DNA from: an uncultured Rubritalea sp. | Lineage (GTDB): Bacteria; Verrucomicrobiota; Verrucomicrobiia; Verrucomicrobiales; Akkermansiaceae | DNA length: 37,858 nt | Reading direction: 5' to 3' | Assembly: GCA_937132085.1 (NCBI GenBank) | Contig: CAKZNV010000213.1 | Location: forward strand, 1 to 37,858 | Shown: positions 1 to 7,651 of the stretch, one piece after another | Layout: the number at the start of each line of letters is the position of its first letter | Position numbering within the stretch: position 1 is the stretch's first letter | Made by a program: the position numbers and the translations under genes | Notes under the pieces: model-generated | Database searches by the model: none | Seen by the model: the letters and a program-made list of their open reading frames with translations, nothing else | Told to the model about the DNA's origin: nothing

Positions 1-64
1 TAGAGTGTCCTAATTATGAGGCAACGCTACAGAGTATTACAAAGAGCTTCGGTGTGCTCTATTT

Positions 65-202
65 ATGAGGCAACAGGGCAAAGCCCCCGGAGAAGTCAGC
101 GGCAGCAAACAAGATTGCCTACTACTCCACTGCCATCAATGCGGCCAAGTAAAAAGCAAAGGCAAACTCAGCTGGAAATTTGAAATAGTGAATGTGAAAT
201 AG
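65..202 (+). CDS. Possible 45-residue zinc-ribbon-like peptide or gene remnant
   Basis: A short reading frame from ATG 65 to TAG 200-202 encodes a basic peptide with the motif CLLLHCHQCGQVKSKGK, which resembles half of a zinc ribbon. No Shine-Dalgarno sequence is visible, and the frame has a stop at 17-19. The upstream stretch repeats TTATGAGGCAAC at about 14-27 and 61-74. It could be the end of a decayed gene that began outside the window, or a chance frame. I do not recognise a family. Confidence 0.2.
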   Translation: MRQQGKAPGEVSGSKQDCLLLHCHQCGQVKSKGKLSWKFEIVNVK

Positions 203-280
203 TGAATATTAAATTAGCTCCATCGTCCACCCTTGCGAATTCTGCGCATCTTTGCGGCTAAAAAATCCAACAACCAAGTT

Positions 281-488
281 CCGTTCCATCATCCAGGCTC
301 CGTGCTTTCCGTCCCTTCCGCTAGCAAAGCTAGTCCCGCAACTGCGGCGATGGTCAAAAGAAATCCAACACCCAAGCCCTCCATCACCCGTAGTAAAAAT
401 GCTCCATCGTCCACCAAAATTCTGTTACATTCTGTTACATTCTGTTAATTCTGTCTAAAAAAGTCTCCAGATAAAACTTCTCCATCAC
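281..488 (+). repeat. Direct repeat, copy A, upstream of the PLD gene
   Basis: About 205 bp closely match 1229-1438 in the same orientation. Shared landmarks are CCGTTCCATC at the left end, a small hairpin CTAGC-AAA-GCTAG at 321-333 (loop GAA in copy B), GTCCCGCAACTGC, GATGGTCAAAA, AATCCAACACCCAAGCCC, and a run of ATTCTGTTAC decamers (three here, two in copy B). The copy ends a few bases before the ATG of the PLD gene. It has no long coding frame. A duplicated leader or regulatory module, or the boundary of a gene cassette, are both possible. Confidence 0.8.
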
Positions 489-491
489 CAC

Positions 492-1163
492 ATGAACAAC
501 ATCCACCAACTCCTACAAGACTCCATCGAAGACTTCGCCATTTCCAGAAGCGAGCGCAAGGAACTCAAAGCAGCCCTCACCGCTATCTCTGGTCAGAAAA
601 CCGAACAAGCCAAAGTCCGCCAAATGGCATTCAAGATGGCGACCTCTATCATCTCAGAAATAGGTGAACCCGCTGCCATGGACTGGCTCCAAGCCGTCAT
701 CAAGCTCCTCTACGCCAACGAAAACGAAATCAAATCCAATGCCTACTTCAGCCCAGGCGACGATTGCCTCAACCGCATCCGCCGCCTCATAGCCGAAGCT
801 CAGCGCACTCTAGACATCTGCGTTTTCACCATCACTGACAACCGCATCGTAGAGCGAATCGAACAAGCTGCCAAACGTGGCGTCAAAGTCCGCATCATCT
901 CTGACGACTTAAAATCCGAAGACCTAGGCTCCGACCTCGAACGTCTTAAACAGGCAGGCATTCCCTGCCTCTACGACATCACTGACGCCCACATGCACCA
1001 CAAGTTCGCCATAGCTGACAACACCACCCTCCTCACCGGTAGCTACAACTGGACCCGCTCCGCCAACACCGTAAACAACGAAAACATCATCACCTCAAAC
1101 CACCCCAAACTAATCAAAAAGTTCGGCATTGAGTTCGATCGTTTATGGAAGCTACTAAGCTAG
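492..1163 (+). CDS. PLD-superfamily (single HKD) nuclease/phospholipase-like protein
   Basis: The 223-residue protein has a helical N-terminal part (about 1-80) of unknown function, then a phospholipase D fold. The catalytic HxK(x)4D motif is at H169-K171-D176 (HHKFAIAD), followed by GSYNWT at 183-188 and the usual NENII strand. Only one HKD motif is present, so an active enzyme would be a homodimer, as in Nuc-type nucleases and mitochondrial cardiolipin hydrolase. There is no signal peptide, which favours a cytoplasmic phosphodiesterase acting on nucleic acid or lipid; the substrate cannot be told. ATG 492 follows CATCACCAC with no Shine-Dalgarno sequence. The gene sits between two ~200-bp direct repeats. 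Confidence 0.88.
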   Translation: MNNIHQLLQDSIEDFAISRSERKELKAALTAISGQKTEQAKVRQMAFKMATSIISEIGEPAAMDWLQAVIKLLYANENEIKSNAYFSPGDDCLNRIRRLIAEAQRTLDICVFTITDNRIVERIEQAAKRGVKVRIISDDLKSEDLGSDLERLKQAGIPCLYDITDAHMHHKFAIADNTTLLTGSYNWTRSANTVNNENIITSNHPKLIKKFGIEFDRLWKLLS

Positions 1164-1228
1164 CACCTAAGGTGAAGTTACCAGTCAGCAGTTTCCAGTT
1201 ACCAGTTACCAGTTACATCCTGCTGGTG

Positions 1229-1438
1229 CCGTTCCATCAATCAGGTTCCGTGTAATTCCGACCCTTCCGCTAGCGAAGCTAGTCCCGCAACTGCAGCGAT
1301 GGTCAAAAAAAATCCAACACCCAAGCCCACCATCATCCGTCCTTCAAAAAGCCTCCATCGTGCACAAAAATTCTGTTACATTCTGTTAATTCTGTCCAAA
1401 AAAACTCCCCAGTAAAAAACTCCTCCATTTGTCACCAG
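1229..1438 (+). repeat. Direct repeat, copy B, upstream of the UDG gene
   Basis: This is the second copy of the ~205-bp element at 281-488, same orientation, again ending just before a gene. Just upstream, at about 1191-1214, lies a heptamer array (three CCAGTTA units). The decamer ATTCTGTTAC occurs twice here against three times in copy A, consistent with slippage. No coding content is evident in 1164-1448. Confidence 0.8.
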
Positions 1439-1490
1439 TTCCAGCAACTTGAAACTTGACTCACTCCCCGCCACCATCGAACCTTTCCAC

Positions 1491-2357
1491 ATGTCAGTAA
1501 CGGCGCAGCCATTTATAGAATATCTCCAGCAATTAGAGCGACAGGGAGAAACTCATGTTCACCTCGATGAACAGGCAACCCTCATTCTCAGAGAGTTCTA
1601 CAAGAAGGCAAAAGGCATCACCGACGCACCTGTCACCAAGCTCGCTCCAGACGACGAAGACACTAGCGAAGACTCCACACCAACAAGCCCTGAAAAAGCC
1701 GCCGCACCAGCTGAAACCAAACCAATTTCCGTAGCCAAAGGCAGCAAAGCCGAGCAGATAGCATCGCTCAAAAAACAAGCCGCCCTCTACGCCCCGGTCA
1801 AAGAGCTCGGCACCCTCCGTGACAAGCTAGTCTTCTCCTCAGGAGACCCAGACGCCGACATCATGCTCATCGGCGAATGCCCAGGCTATCACGATGAAAA
1901 AGCCCAGCAGCCATTCTCTGGACCAGCCGGCACCAAGCTCGATGGAATCCTCAAAGCCATGGGACTCACTCGTGACCAAGTCTACATCACCTACATCGTC
2001 AAATACCGACCATCGATGGAGAACCAGACCACTGGTAACCGTAAGCCGACCGAAGCTGAGATCTACGAGAACAAAGTCTTCGTGGCACAAGAAATCAAAG
2101 TCGTATCGCCTAAAGTCATCCTCGCACTTGGCGCCACCGCCTCACAGATCTTACTACGTAGTAAGGAATCACTAGATTCACTCCGAGGAGAATTCCATAA
2201 GCCATTCGGTATCCCAATCCGTGCGACCTATCCGCCAAGCTACCTGCTCAACGCAGAAGGCAAGAGCGACAAGCGACAAGTCTGGGAAGACATGCTTGCC
2301 ACTATGGAGCTGCTAGACATGCCCACCACTGAAAAGCAAAAAGGCTACTTCCTCTAA
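1491..2357 (+). CDS. Uracil-DNA glycosylase superfamily protein, family-4-like, lacking Fe-S cysteines
   Basis: The frame is open from TTG 1449 (302 residues); the first ATG is 1491 (288 residues) and I prefer it, though neither has a Shine-Dalgarno sequence. Numbered from TTG 1449: a variable Ala/Pro/acidic linker at 60-98, then the UDG fold with motif GECPG at 142-146, VKYRPS at 184-189, GNRKPT, LALGATA, and ATYPPSYLL at 259-267. Family-4 enzymes normally hold a [4Fe-4S] cluster with four cysteines; this protein has one Cys in total, in GECPG. The positions usually read CTRCPL and KCRP are replaced (LYAPVKEL, KYRP), and the motif-2 His of HPA/HPS is Pro. It may be a divergent base-excision enzyme or an inactive relative. 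A metallophosphoesterase follows 23 bp downstream. Confidence 0.8.
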   Translation: MSVTAQPFIEYLQQLERQGETHVHLDEQATLILREFYKKAKGITDAPVTKLAPDDEDTSEDSTPTSPEKAAAPAETKPISVAKGSKAEQIASLKKQAALYAPVKELGTLRDKLVFSSGDPDADIMLIGECPGYHDEKAQQPFSGPAGTKLDGILKAMGLTRDQVYITYIVKYRPSMENQTTGNRKPTEAEIYENKVFVAQEIKVVSPKVILALGATASQILLRSKESLDSLRGEFHKPFGIPIRATYPPSYLLNAEGKSDKRQVWEDMLATMELLDMPTTEKQKGYFL

Positions 2358-2380
2358 CAGCACTCAGCATCAAATCCCCC

Positions 2381-3244
2381 ATGGCTAAAGAACCAAAAGA
2401 TGAACCACCTACCGAGAAAAAGAAACGATTCTTCACTCGGAGGAAATTCCTCTACACAGCCATCGCCGGAGCATTCGCTGATGCCTTCTTCATAGAGCCT
2501 AACATCTCGTCATTCACTCACGAGGTCGTCCGCGTCCCCTTTCTCCCACCTAGCCTCAATCATCTCAAAATAGTCCAGCTCTCTGACTTCCATTACAAGC
2601 CAAACAAAGACCAAGGCCTGATGGAAAGCGTCATCAAAAAGGTCAACGACCTCGAGCCAGATCTTATTCTACTCACTGGCGACTACGTAGACGGCCACGA
2701 CCCAGACATAGATCCCCTCCTGATCCATCTGGCTCAGCTGAAAAGCAAACATGGCATCATTGCCTGTATGGGAAATCACGATGGTTGGGTCAACGACGGC
2801 TCCGTCTATCGCAAGAAATTTGAAGACATAGGCATCACCTTCCTGATCAACGAGAACATCAAACTCACCATCAAGGATGTAGACCTCTACATCGCCGCAA
2901 CTGACTTCATTTGGAAAGGCAAGCCAGACCCAGTTGCTACGCTAAAAGGAATACCAGCCAACGCCCCACTCATCACCCTCGTGCATGAGCCTGACTACTT
3001 CGACACCATGCTAGAGCATCGTGACCACCACCTCCAGCTCTCTGGCCACACCCACGGCGGACAATGCCGAGTCCCATTCATCAACTTCGCCCCGAAGAAA
3101 GTCCGCTATGGTAAAAACTACATCCACGGCGTCTATAAGAAACAAGACAGCAGCGTCTTCGTAAGTAAAGGCGTAGGCACCACAGGCATCAGAGTCAGAT
3201 TTTCCTGCTTCCCAGAGATAGCGGTGCTTAGTTTAGTCGGTTAA
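2381..3244 (+). CDS. Calcineurin-like metallophosphoesterase, Tat-type N-terminus
   Basis: The 287-residue protein starts with a basic stretch and a twin-arginine-like signal (FTRRKFLYTAIAGA at about 18-31), so export in folded form or membrane anchoring is likely. The metallophosphoesterase motifs appear in order: LSDFH, LTGDYVDG, GNHDG, VHEPDYF and SGHTHGGQ, supplying the Asp, His and Asn ligands of a two-metal site. The layout matches YkuE-type phosphodiesterases of the cell envelope; the substrate is unknown. ATG 2381 is used without a Shine-Dalgarno sequence. It may be co-transcribed with the glycosylase gene just upstream, although the two have no obvious functional link. Confidence 0.88.
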   Translation: MAKEPKDEPPTEKKKRFFTRRKFLYTAIAGAFADAFFIEPNISSFTHEVVRVPFLPPSLNHLKIVQLSDFHYKPNKDQGLMESVIKKVNDLEPDLILLTGDYVDGHDPDIDPLLIHLAQLKSKHGIIACMGNHDGWVNDGSVYRKKFEDIGITFLINENIKLTIKDVDLYIAATDFIWKGKPDPVATLKGIPANAPLITLVHEPDYFDTMLEHRDHHLQLSGHTHGGQCRVPFINFAPKKVRYGKNYIHGVYKKQDSSVFVSKGVGTTGIRVRFSCFPEIAVLSLVG

Positions 3245-3261
3245 TTATTTTTTTTCGTGTT

Positions 3262-4794
3262 CTACTTATCCTCAACATTCAGTCTATTAAATGTAGCCTT
3301 TGTTATCTGACTAGGCTTTAATCTGGTAAGAGTAGCTGAGCATCTATTTTTCCCAGCAGTGACTAGGCTCATTTTATTACCACTCTCCCATGTGATCACA
3401 AGCTCATCCTTAATGAACTCCCAAGTCCCTGAACTATCTGTGCTAGAAGTGGCTGTGCCATCAGTTAGTATTGTATAACCAAAATCACTTTCCTGATCCT
3501 TCCAAGTTCCTTCAAATGGCTGGATAGGACTACATTCGAATTCTGGATCCTCTGTATCGAACTGAGAAGCCAGATAGCGAGATTCCTTAGAATTGATCAT
3601 CCTTAAGTAGCCTGAGATTCTAAGCGAAATCTGCTCCAATACGATACTATTACTATACCTTTCGTTAAACGTTTTACGGATCGCTCTAGTTTGGCCATTG
3701 GTTTCTAGCTTTTCCCAGAACGGTCTCGCGTTAGTGGATAGAATGTTTCGTGAAAGAGCTAATTCACGCATGTAACGGATTCTTTTGATAATATTCAGAG
3801 CATCTTTATCTCTAGGATCTACAAAGACTTCTTGTTGGAGCGCTCTTGTAGGAGTTTTTCCCGAGGCTAATTGTTTGATCAAAAATTCCACACGTTCATT
3901 ACTCGGATTCATCAACTGCTTTACTCGCTCAATCAACTTATCCGGATGAGCAGCATAGACTTCTGCCCACGCCTTATGAGCCTGTTGACCATCACTTTGT
4001 AGGAAAGATAACCAAGCTTGTTCTTCCTGCTCATCACTTAGCTTTTTGAGCTTAGTAATAGGTCTCACTTTTAAGTTTTCGATCCAGTATGTAGAGACAC
4101 TATTATCTTCTACCCAATTCGTCAGAAATGACAGATCCAGTTGCTTACTATCATGCTTCACTGTGTAGCTAAACGTGTAGCTACTATCGACTGAAGTGGA
4201 GCTATTCCATGCAAACCCAAGACTAGAAATAGCGGTTGCGCCTTCACCTCCATGATAGAGGAAATTTTGTCGTCCCTTTCTACCAATCTGCCTATGTTGG
4301 TGAGGATCAGGAAAACTTTGCCAAACATTACTCAGAAACGTGATATGACAGTTGTTAAACGTAGAATCTAACAAGTGCATCTTTTTATCTACCTTCAGGA
4401 TGAAACGGTCCGGACCATATTGCTCAAATCCAGTGCCATCCCATGGCCCCACAAAGTGAACTTTAAAACTAATCTTAAGCCCCTCATGCTCTGGTAAATT
4501 ATTGTAAGAGAATGCCATCGCACTGCCTTGAATCGCTTTATGAAGATTCGGTTTAAGAAGCTTAGCCTCTGATGCATTCTGCCGATTTTCTTTCTGTTTC
4601 TGCTTGAGCAATAATTTCAGCTCTTTCACCTTGGCCTTTAGTCTTTGCTTCTCAGCATCTTCGGCTTGGTCTTGAGCTTCGCCAGTGGCTTGAAAGGCAC
4701 TCGCAAAACCAGAAGTAACAAGCACAGCTGCAGAAGACCACACTAGTTTCTTAAGCAAAAATCCATTCTTCATCATATTCATAGGGATACACAT
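3262..4794 (-). CDS. Large secreted protein of unknown function
   Basis: I do not recognise a named family. The 510-residue product has a signal peptide (hydrophobic LVWSSAAVLVTSGFASAFQA), then a Lys/Glu/Gln-rich coiled coil (about 40-75). A beta-rich region at about 85-245 looks like a concanavalin-type lectin fold. A mostly helical middle (250-405) follows. The C-terminal domain (about 425-495) contains FEGTW, DGTA, GTWEF and a late EW/TW pattern, as in small lipocalin-like beta barrels common in secreted proteins of this phylum. Starts at ATG 4794, 4782, 4776 or 4773 are possible; the later ones give a more typical signal. It ends 17 bp from the metallophosphoesterase stop, so the two are convergent. 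Confidence 0.75.
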   Translation of the reverse strand: MCIPMNMMKNGFLLKKLVWSSAAVLVTSGFASAFQATGEAQDQAEDAEKQRLKAKVKELKLLLKQKQKENRQNASEAKLLKPNLHKAIQGSAMAFSYNNLPEHEGLKISFKVHFVGPWDGTGFEQYGPDRFILKVDKKMHLLDSTFNNCHITFLSNVWQSFPDPHQHRQIGRKGRQNFLYHGGEGATAISSLGFAWNSSTSVDSSYTFSYTVKHDSKQLDLSFLTNWVEDNSVSTYWIENLKVRPITKLKKLSDEQEEQAWLSFLQSDGQQAHKAWAEVYAAHPDKLIERVKQLMNPSNERVEFLIKQLASGKTPTRALQQEVFVDPRDKDALNIIKRIRYMRELALSRNILSTNARPFWEKLETNGQTRAIRKTFNERYSNSIVLEQISLRISGYLRMINSKESRYLASQFDTEDPEFECSPIQPFEGTWKDQESDFGYTILTDGTATSSTDSSGTWEFIKDELVITWESGNKMSLVTAGKNRCSATLTRLKPSQITKATFNRLNVEDK

Positions 4795-4953
4795 AAGGTA
4801 AGTTTTAAGTTACCCATCAAAACAAACCAGCGAAAAACTATTAAATCGTGACTTATGTAAAATCACCTTATCCACTCAACAAACGAATACTCCCCCACCA
4901 ACAAATCCCCCACCATATTGACAAACCGTTCACTGTAAGCTATAAGAGTTACC

Positions 4954-5748
4954 ATGAAGCTCATTATGCTCATCCTCCTCCAGTTCTGCTGTATTCAAAT
5001 CAGCACCTCACAAGACTCTCAACCCGCTTCCACCACTTCTGAGTTGTGGAAGAATCCTGTGATCATTGGTGCCAGCGTATCCGATGGCTACGATCACACT
5101 GAGCCATTCGGTGGACCTAAATCAGAAGCACTTTCACTCGAAGTTCACCTCAGCAAGCTACTCAAAGTCCCACACGGCAAGATCTCTAACATCGGCAACA
5201 AATTCTTCTTCATCCGCCCTATCGGTGTGCATAGCAAACAGGTTGAAGTTGCCGCTAAAATCAAGCCCAGTATAGTCCTCTCACCCGACTACCTATTCTG
5301 GCTAGTCTATGGAAATTTCACTGAAGAAAAGTCTCGTATCGATACCCTCCAGTCTGGTTTAAAGAAACTCGAAACCTTCGACTGCCCAGTAGTCATCGGC
5401 AACATACCAGACGCCTCAGACGCGGTCCACAAGATGCTTTCACGTAGCCAAGTCCCCCAGCTAAAAACCATCCGACAAGCTAACACCCTCCTCCAAGAGT
5501 GGGCTAAGAACAGAAAAAACATCAGTATCGTAGACCTAGATAGCTTCATGAAAGCCTCTGTGAGCAACGAAACAATCAAGCTCAAGCATATTCAATTTCA
5601 TAAAGGCAGCACTAGAAAGCTACTCCAGAGTGATTCTCTCCATCCTACTAAAGAAGGAGTCAAAGCTGTCTGTTACGCCATGCTAGAAGCCCTACAAAAA
5701 ATCACCGACTTCTCAGACCAAGACGTAGACTGGAAACAAACGGATTAA
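4954..5748 (+). CDS. Secreted SGNH/GDSL-type hydrolase-like protein
   Basis: The 264 residues begin with a short signal peptide (MKLIMLILLQFCCIQIS). The block-I region reads IIGASVSDGY, where families have GDSxSxG. A possible block-V reads SDSLHPTKEG, giving the D-x-x-H pair of the catalytic triad. Between them are features of the alpha/beta/alpha fold such as VVIGNIPD. The fold assignment rests on these two blocks and on size. The replacement of the canonical GDS by GAS keeps the second Ser as the candidate nucleophile. Its substrate (acetyl or lipid ester) cannot be predicted. The gene ends at the start of a repeat-rich region and is convergent with nuoC. Confidence 0.65.
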   Translation: MKLIMLILLQFCCIQISTSQDSQPASTTSELWKNPVIIGASVSDGYDHTEPFGGPKSEALSLEVHLSKLLKVPHGKISNIGNKFFFIRPIGVHSKQVEVAAKIKPSIVLSPDYLFWLVYGNFTEEKSRIDTLQSGLKKLETFDCPVVIGNIPDASDAVHKMLSRSQVPQLKTIRQANTLLQEWAKNRKNISIVDLDSFMKASVSNETIKLKHIQFHKGSTRKLLQSDSLHPTKEGVKAVCYAMLEALQKITDFSDQDVDWKQTD

Positions 5749-5780
5749 ATTTAGCATTTAGCATTTAGCACCTGGCATCT

Positions 5781-6150
5781 AGCCATCTCCCCTTTCTCCA
5801 ACGGAGAAATTTATACCAGAATAGGGAAAGGAGTAAAACGACGCATCCCCGCTATATTTACTATTCATCATTTAGCATGTAGCCATCTCCCCTTTCTCCA
5901 ACGGTGAAATTTATACCAGGATAGGGAAAAGAGTAAAACGACGCATCCCCGCTATATTTACCATTCATCATCTAGCATGTAACCATCTCACCCTTCTCCA
6001 ACAGAGAAATTTATACCAGGATAGGGAAAAGAGTAAAACGACGCATCCCCGCTATATTTACCATTCATCATTTAGCATGTAACCATTTCCCCTTTCTCCA
6101 ACGGAGAAATTTATACCAGGATAGGGAAAGGAGTAAAACGACGCATCCCT
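5781..6150 (+). repeat. Four tandem copies of a 100-bp repeat
   Basis: Units begin at 5781, 5881, 5981 and 6081, an exact 100-bp period; the last is cut at about 6150. Each carries CTTTCTCC-AAC-GGAGAAA or a variant (a hairpin), then TTTATACCAG, ATAGGGAAA, GAGTAAAACGACGCATCCC and an AT-rich tail with TTTAGCATGT. A short heptamer array (ATTTAGC three times, about 5748-5770) precedes the first unit. The block fills the gap between convergent genes (SGNH hydrolase and nuoC). The rest of the gap, to 6339, holds no gene I can support. Confidence 0.9.
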
Positions 6151-6196
6151 ATTACAACGCCCAACTATATTCGTTCGCTGAAAGTGAACTTTATGC
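6087..6196 (+). repeat. Full-length dispersed structured repeat, copy 1
   Basis: The last tandem unit continues into a longer element that is also found at 37333-37446. The left hairpin is TTCTCC-AAC-GGAGAA; the right hairpin is GTTCGC-TGAAA-GTGAAC (6173-6189) followed by TTTATG. This extension is absent from the first three tandem units, so the ~110-bp form is likely the complete element and the 100-bp units a partial amplification of it. Confidence 0.75.
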
Positions 6197-6339
6197 GGTT
6201 AACACATAATACGCTAAAAAACAAATCGCACCAAACCACGCTAAGACTCTCCGTCAGAGAGCTCGTTTATTGAGCATCCCTATGTAGTCTCACCTGCCCA
6301 GATCCTAAAACCTAAAACATCCACCCTAAACCTAATCCC

Positions 6340-6903
6340 CTAACTCTCACCCTTCGCTCTAGGCTCAGCAGACACTGTATTCGTCGCTGTAGAACTAGTA
6401 ACAAATGGCCCACCTTCCATCGGAGCCACACCTGTAAATGCTACGTCTGGCATCTCAGTTGGCTTACCCGCTAGTGGAAATTCTTTTCTCAATGGATGAT
6501 AAGGATAACCTTCCCACATGAGGATACGCTTGAGGTTCGGGTGATCTGTGAAACGAATTCCCATCATGTCGTAAATCTCACGCTCATGCCAGTCAGCAGT
6601 CGCCCAGATATCAGAAACAGTAATCACTTCCTCATCTTCAGCAACAGGAACCTTGATACGAATACGCTCAGAGTTGTCCAGCTTAGTGATCTCATACACG
6701 ACCTCAAAACGAGGATCGACTGATTCATGATCCACACTACAGATATCGATAAGAAGATCTAATCCGAGGTGATCTCGGCAATAAAGCATCACTGCCTTCA
6801 CCGCGTCGAGCTTAATCACTACTGTGTGTTCACCACGGAATTCCTTGGTGCTAATTACATACTCACCGTAGTTCTCTTGTATCTTTGCTACTAAATTACT
6901 CAT
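6340..6903 (-). CDS. nuoC: NADH-quinone oxidoreductase subunit C
   Basis: NuoC is the ~30-kDa subunit of the peripheral arm of respiratory complex I, on the cytoplasmic face of the membrane. The 187-residue sequence has the family signature WHEREIYDMMGIRF, then DHPNLKRILMWEGYPYHPLR and KEFPLAG. It is not fused to NuoD, as it is in some bacteria. The C-terminal ~25 residues are a low-complexity tail. The start ATG at 6903 is 35 bp after the nuoB stop, in an apparent two-gene unit. Downstream there is only a repeat block and a convergent gene, so nuoD is not adjacent. Confidence 0.95.
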   Translation of the reverse strand: MSNLVAKIQENYGEYVISTKEFRGEHTVVIKLDAVKAVMLYCRDHLGLDLLIDICSVDHESVDPRFEVVYEITKLDNSERIRIKVPVAEDEEVITVSDIWATADWHEREIYDMMGIRFTDHPNLKRILMWEGYPYHPLRKEFPLAGKPTEMPDVAFTGVAPMEGGPFVTSSTATNTVSAEPRAKGES

Positions 6904-6938
6904 TACCTGTATTGGTTAAAAATTGTTTTATCCGGACT

Positions 6939-7496
6939 CTATTTCCCGATCTCTAGTCCCTTGACTACTTCCTCTTCTGGCTCAGCCTTGAGGCCTTTCA
7001 TAGATGACTCAGTGTCGATCTTCTCCTGCAGCCTCATCAGCCCTTCGATGAGAGCTTCTGGTCTTGGAGGACAACCTGCAATATACACATCCACTGGGAT
7101 GAGACGGTCGATTCCCTGAAGAGTCGCATAGCTTCTGAACATACCGCCAGAAGAAGCACAAGCACCCATAGCGATACACCACTTTGGTTCAGGCATCTGA
7201 TCCCAGATACGTCTCACAGCTAGTGCCATCTTATAAGTCACAGTCCCAGAAACGATCATTACGTCTGCCTGACGTGGAGAGAAACGCATCACCTCAGCAC
7301 CGAAGCGTGAGATATCGAATCGTGATGAAGCCGTAGCCATCAGCTCAATCGCACAGCACGCAAGTCCCATAGGCATAGGCCATAGAGAGTTTTTACGCAT
7401 CCAGTTGATAGCTGCATCGACTCTTGTGAAAATGATGTTACCCTCTACTTTAGAGTCGTATACGAAATTTGTTTTATCTAGATCTGTGGAAACCAT
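6939..7496 (-). CDS. nuoB: NADH-quinone oxidoreductase subunit B
   Basis: NuoB binds the terminal cluster N2 of complex I and passes electrons to quinone. Cluster ligands are seen in GLACCAIE (two adjacent Cys), GACASSGG and [27 protein letters not shown] and [10 protein letters not shown] are further hallmarks. The frame extends to GTG 7538 (199 residues); I chose ATG 7496 (185 residues), and ATG 7520 is another option, because the conserved part starts soon after. It lies 35 bp upstream of nuoC. nuoA is not upstream, so this pair is separated from the rest of the complex I genes. Confidence 0.95.
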   Translation of the reverse strand: MVSTDLDKTNFVYDSKVEGNIIFTRVDAAINWMRKNSLWPMPMGLACCAIELMATASSRFDISRFGAEVMRFSPRQADVMIVSGTVTYKMALAVRRIWDQMPEPKWCIAMGACASSGGMFRSYATLQGIDRLIPVDVYIAGCPPRPEALIEGLMRLQEKIDTESSMKGLKAEPEEEVVKGLEIGK

Positions 7497-7651
7497 AGGT
7501 TTGTAAAGTTGTTGCCGCATACTAATAGCCAAAATCACATTCTCAAGCCTAATATGTGACTAAATTCAGCCCCCATAAATACATAAATTTCACCTCAAAG
7601 CGAACTCTCCAGTAACCTTAGCTACCAGACCACTTACCTATAAACACCACT

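Noticed and set aside
233-458. Two overlapping short frames (68 and 71 residues) at 233-448 and 252-458
   Set aside because: They lie within repeat copy A, which has diverged in copy B with frame-breaking changes.
5781-6150. CRISPR array
   Set aside because: The repeat unit is 100 bp without short variable spacers, and no cas gene is nearby; it is a simple tandem repeat.
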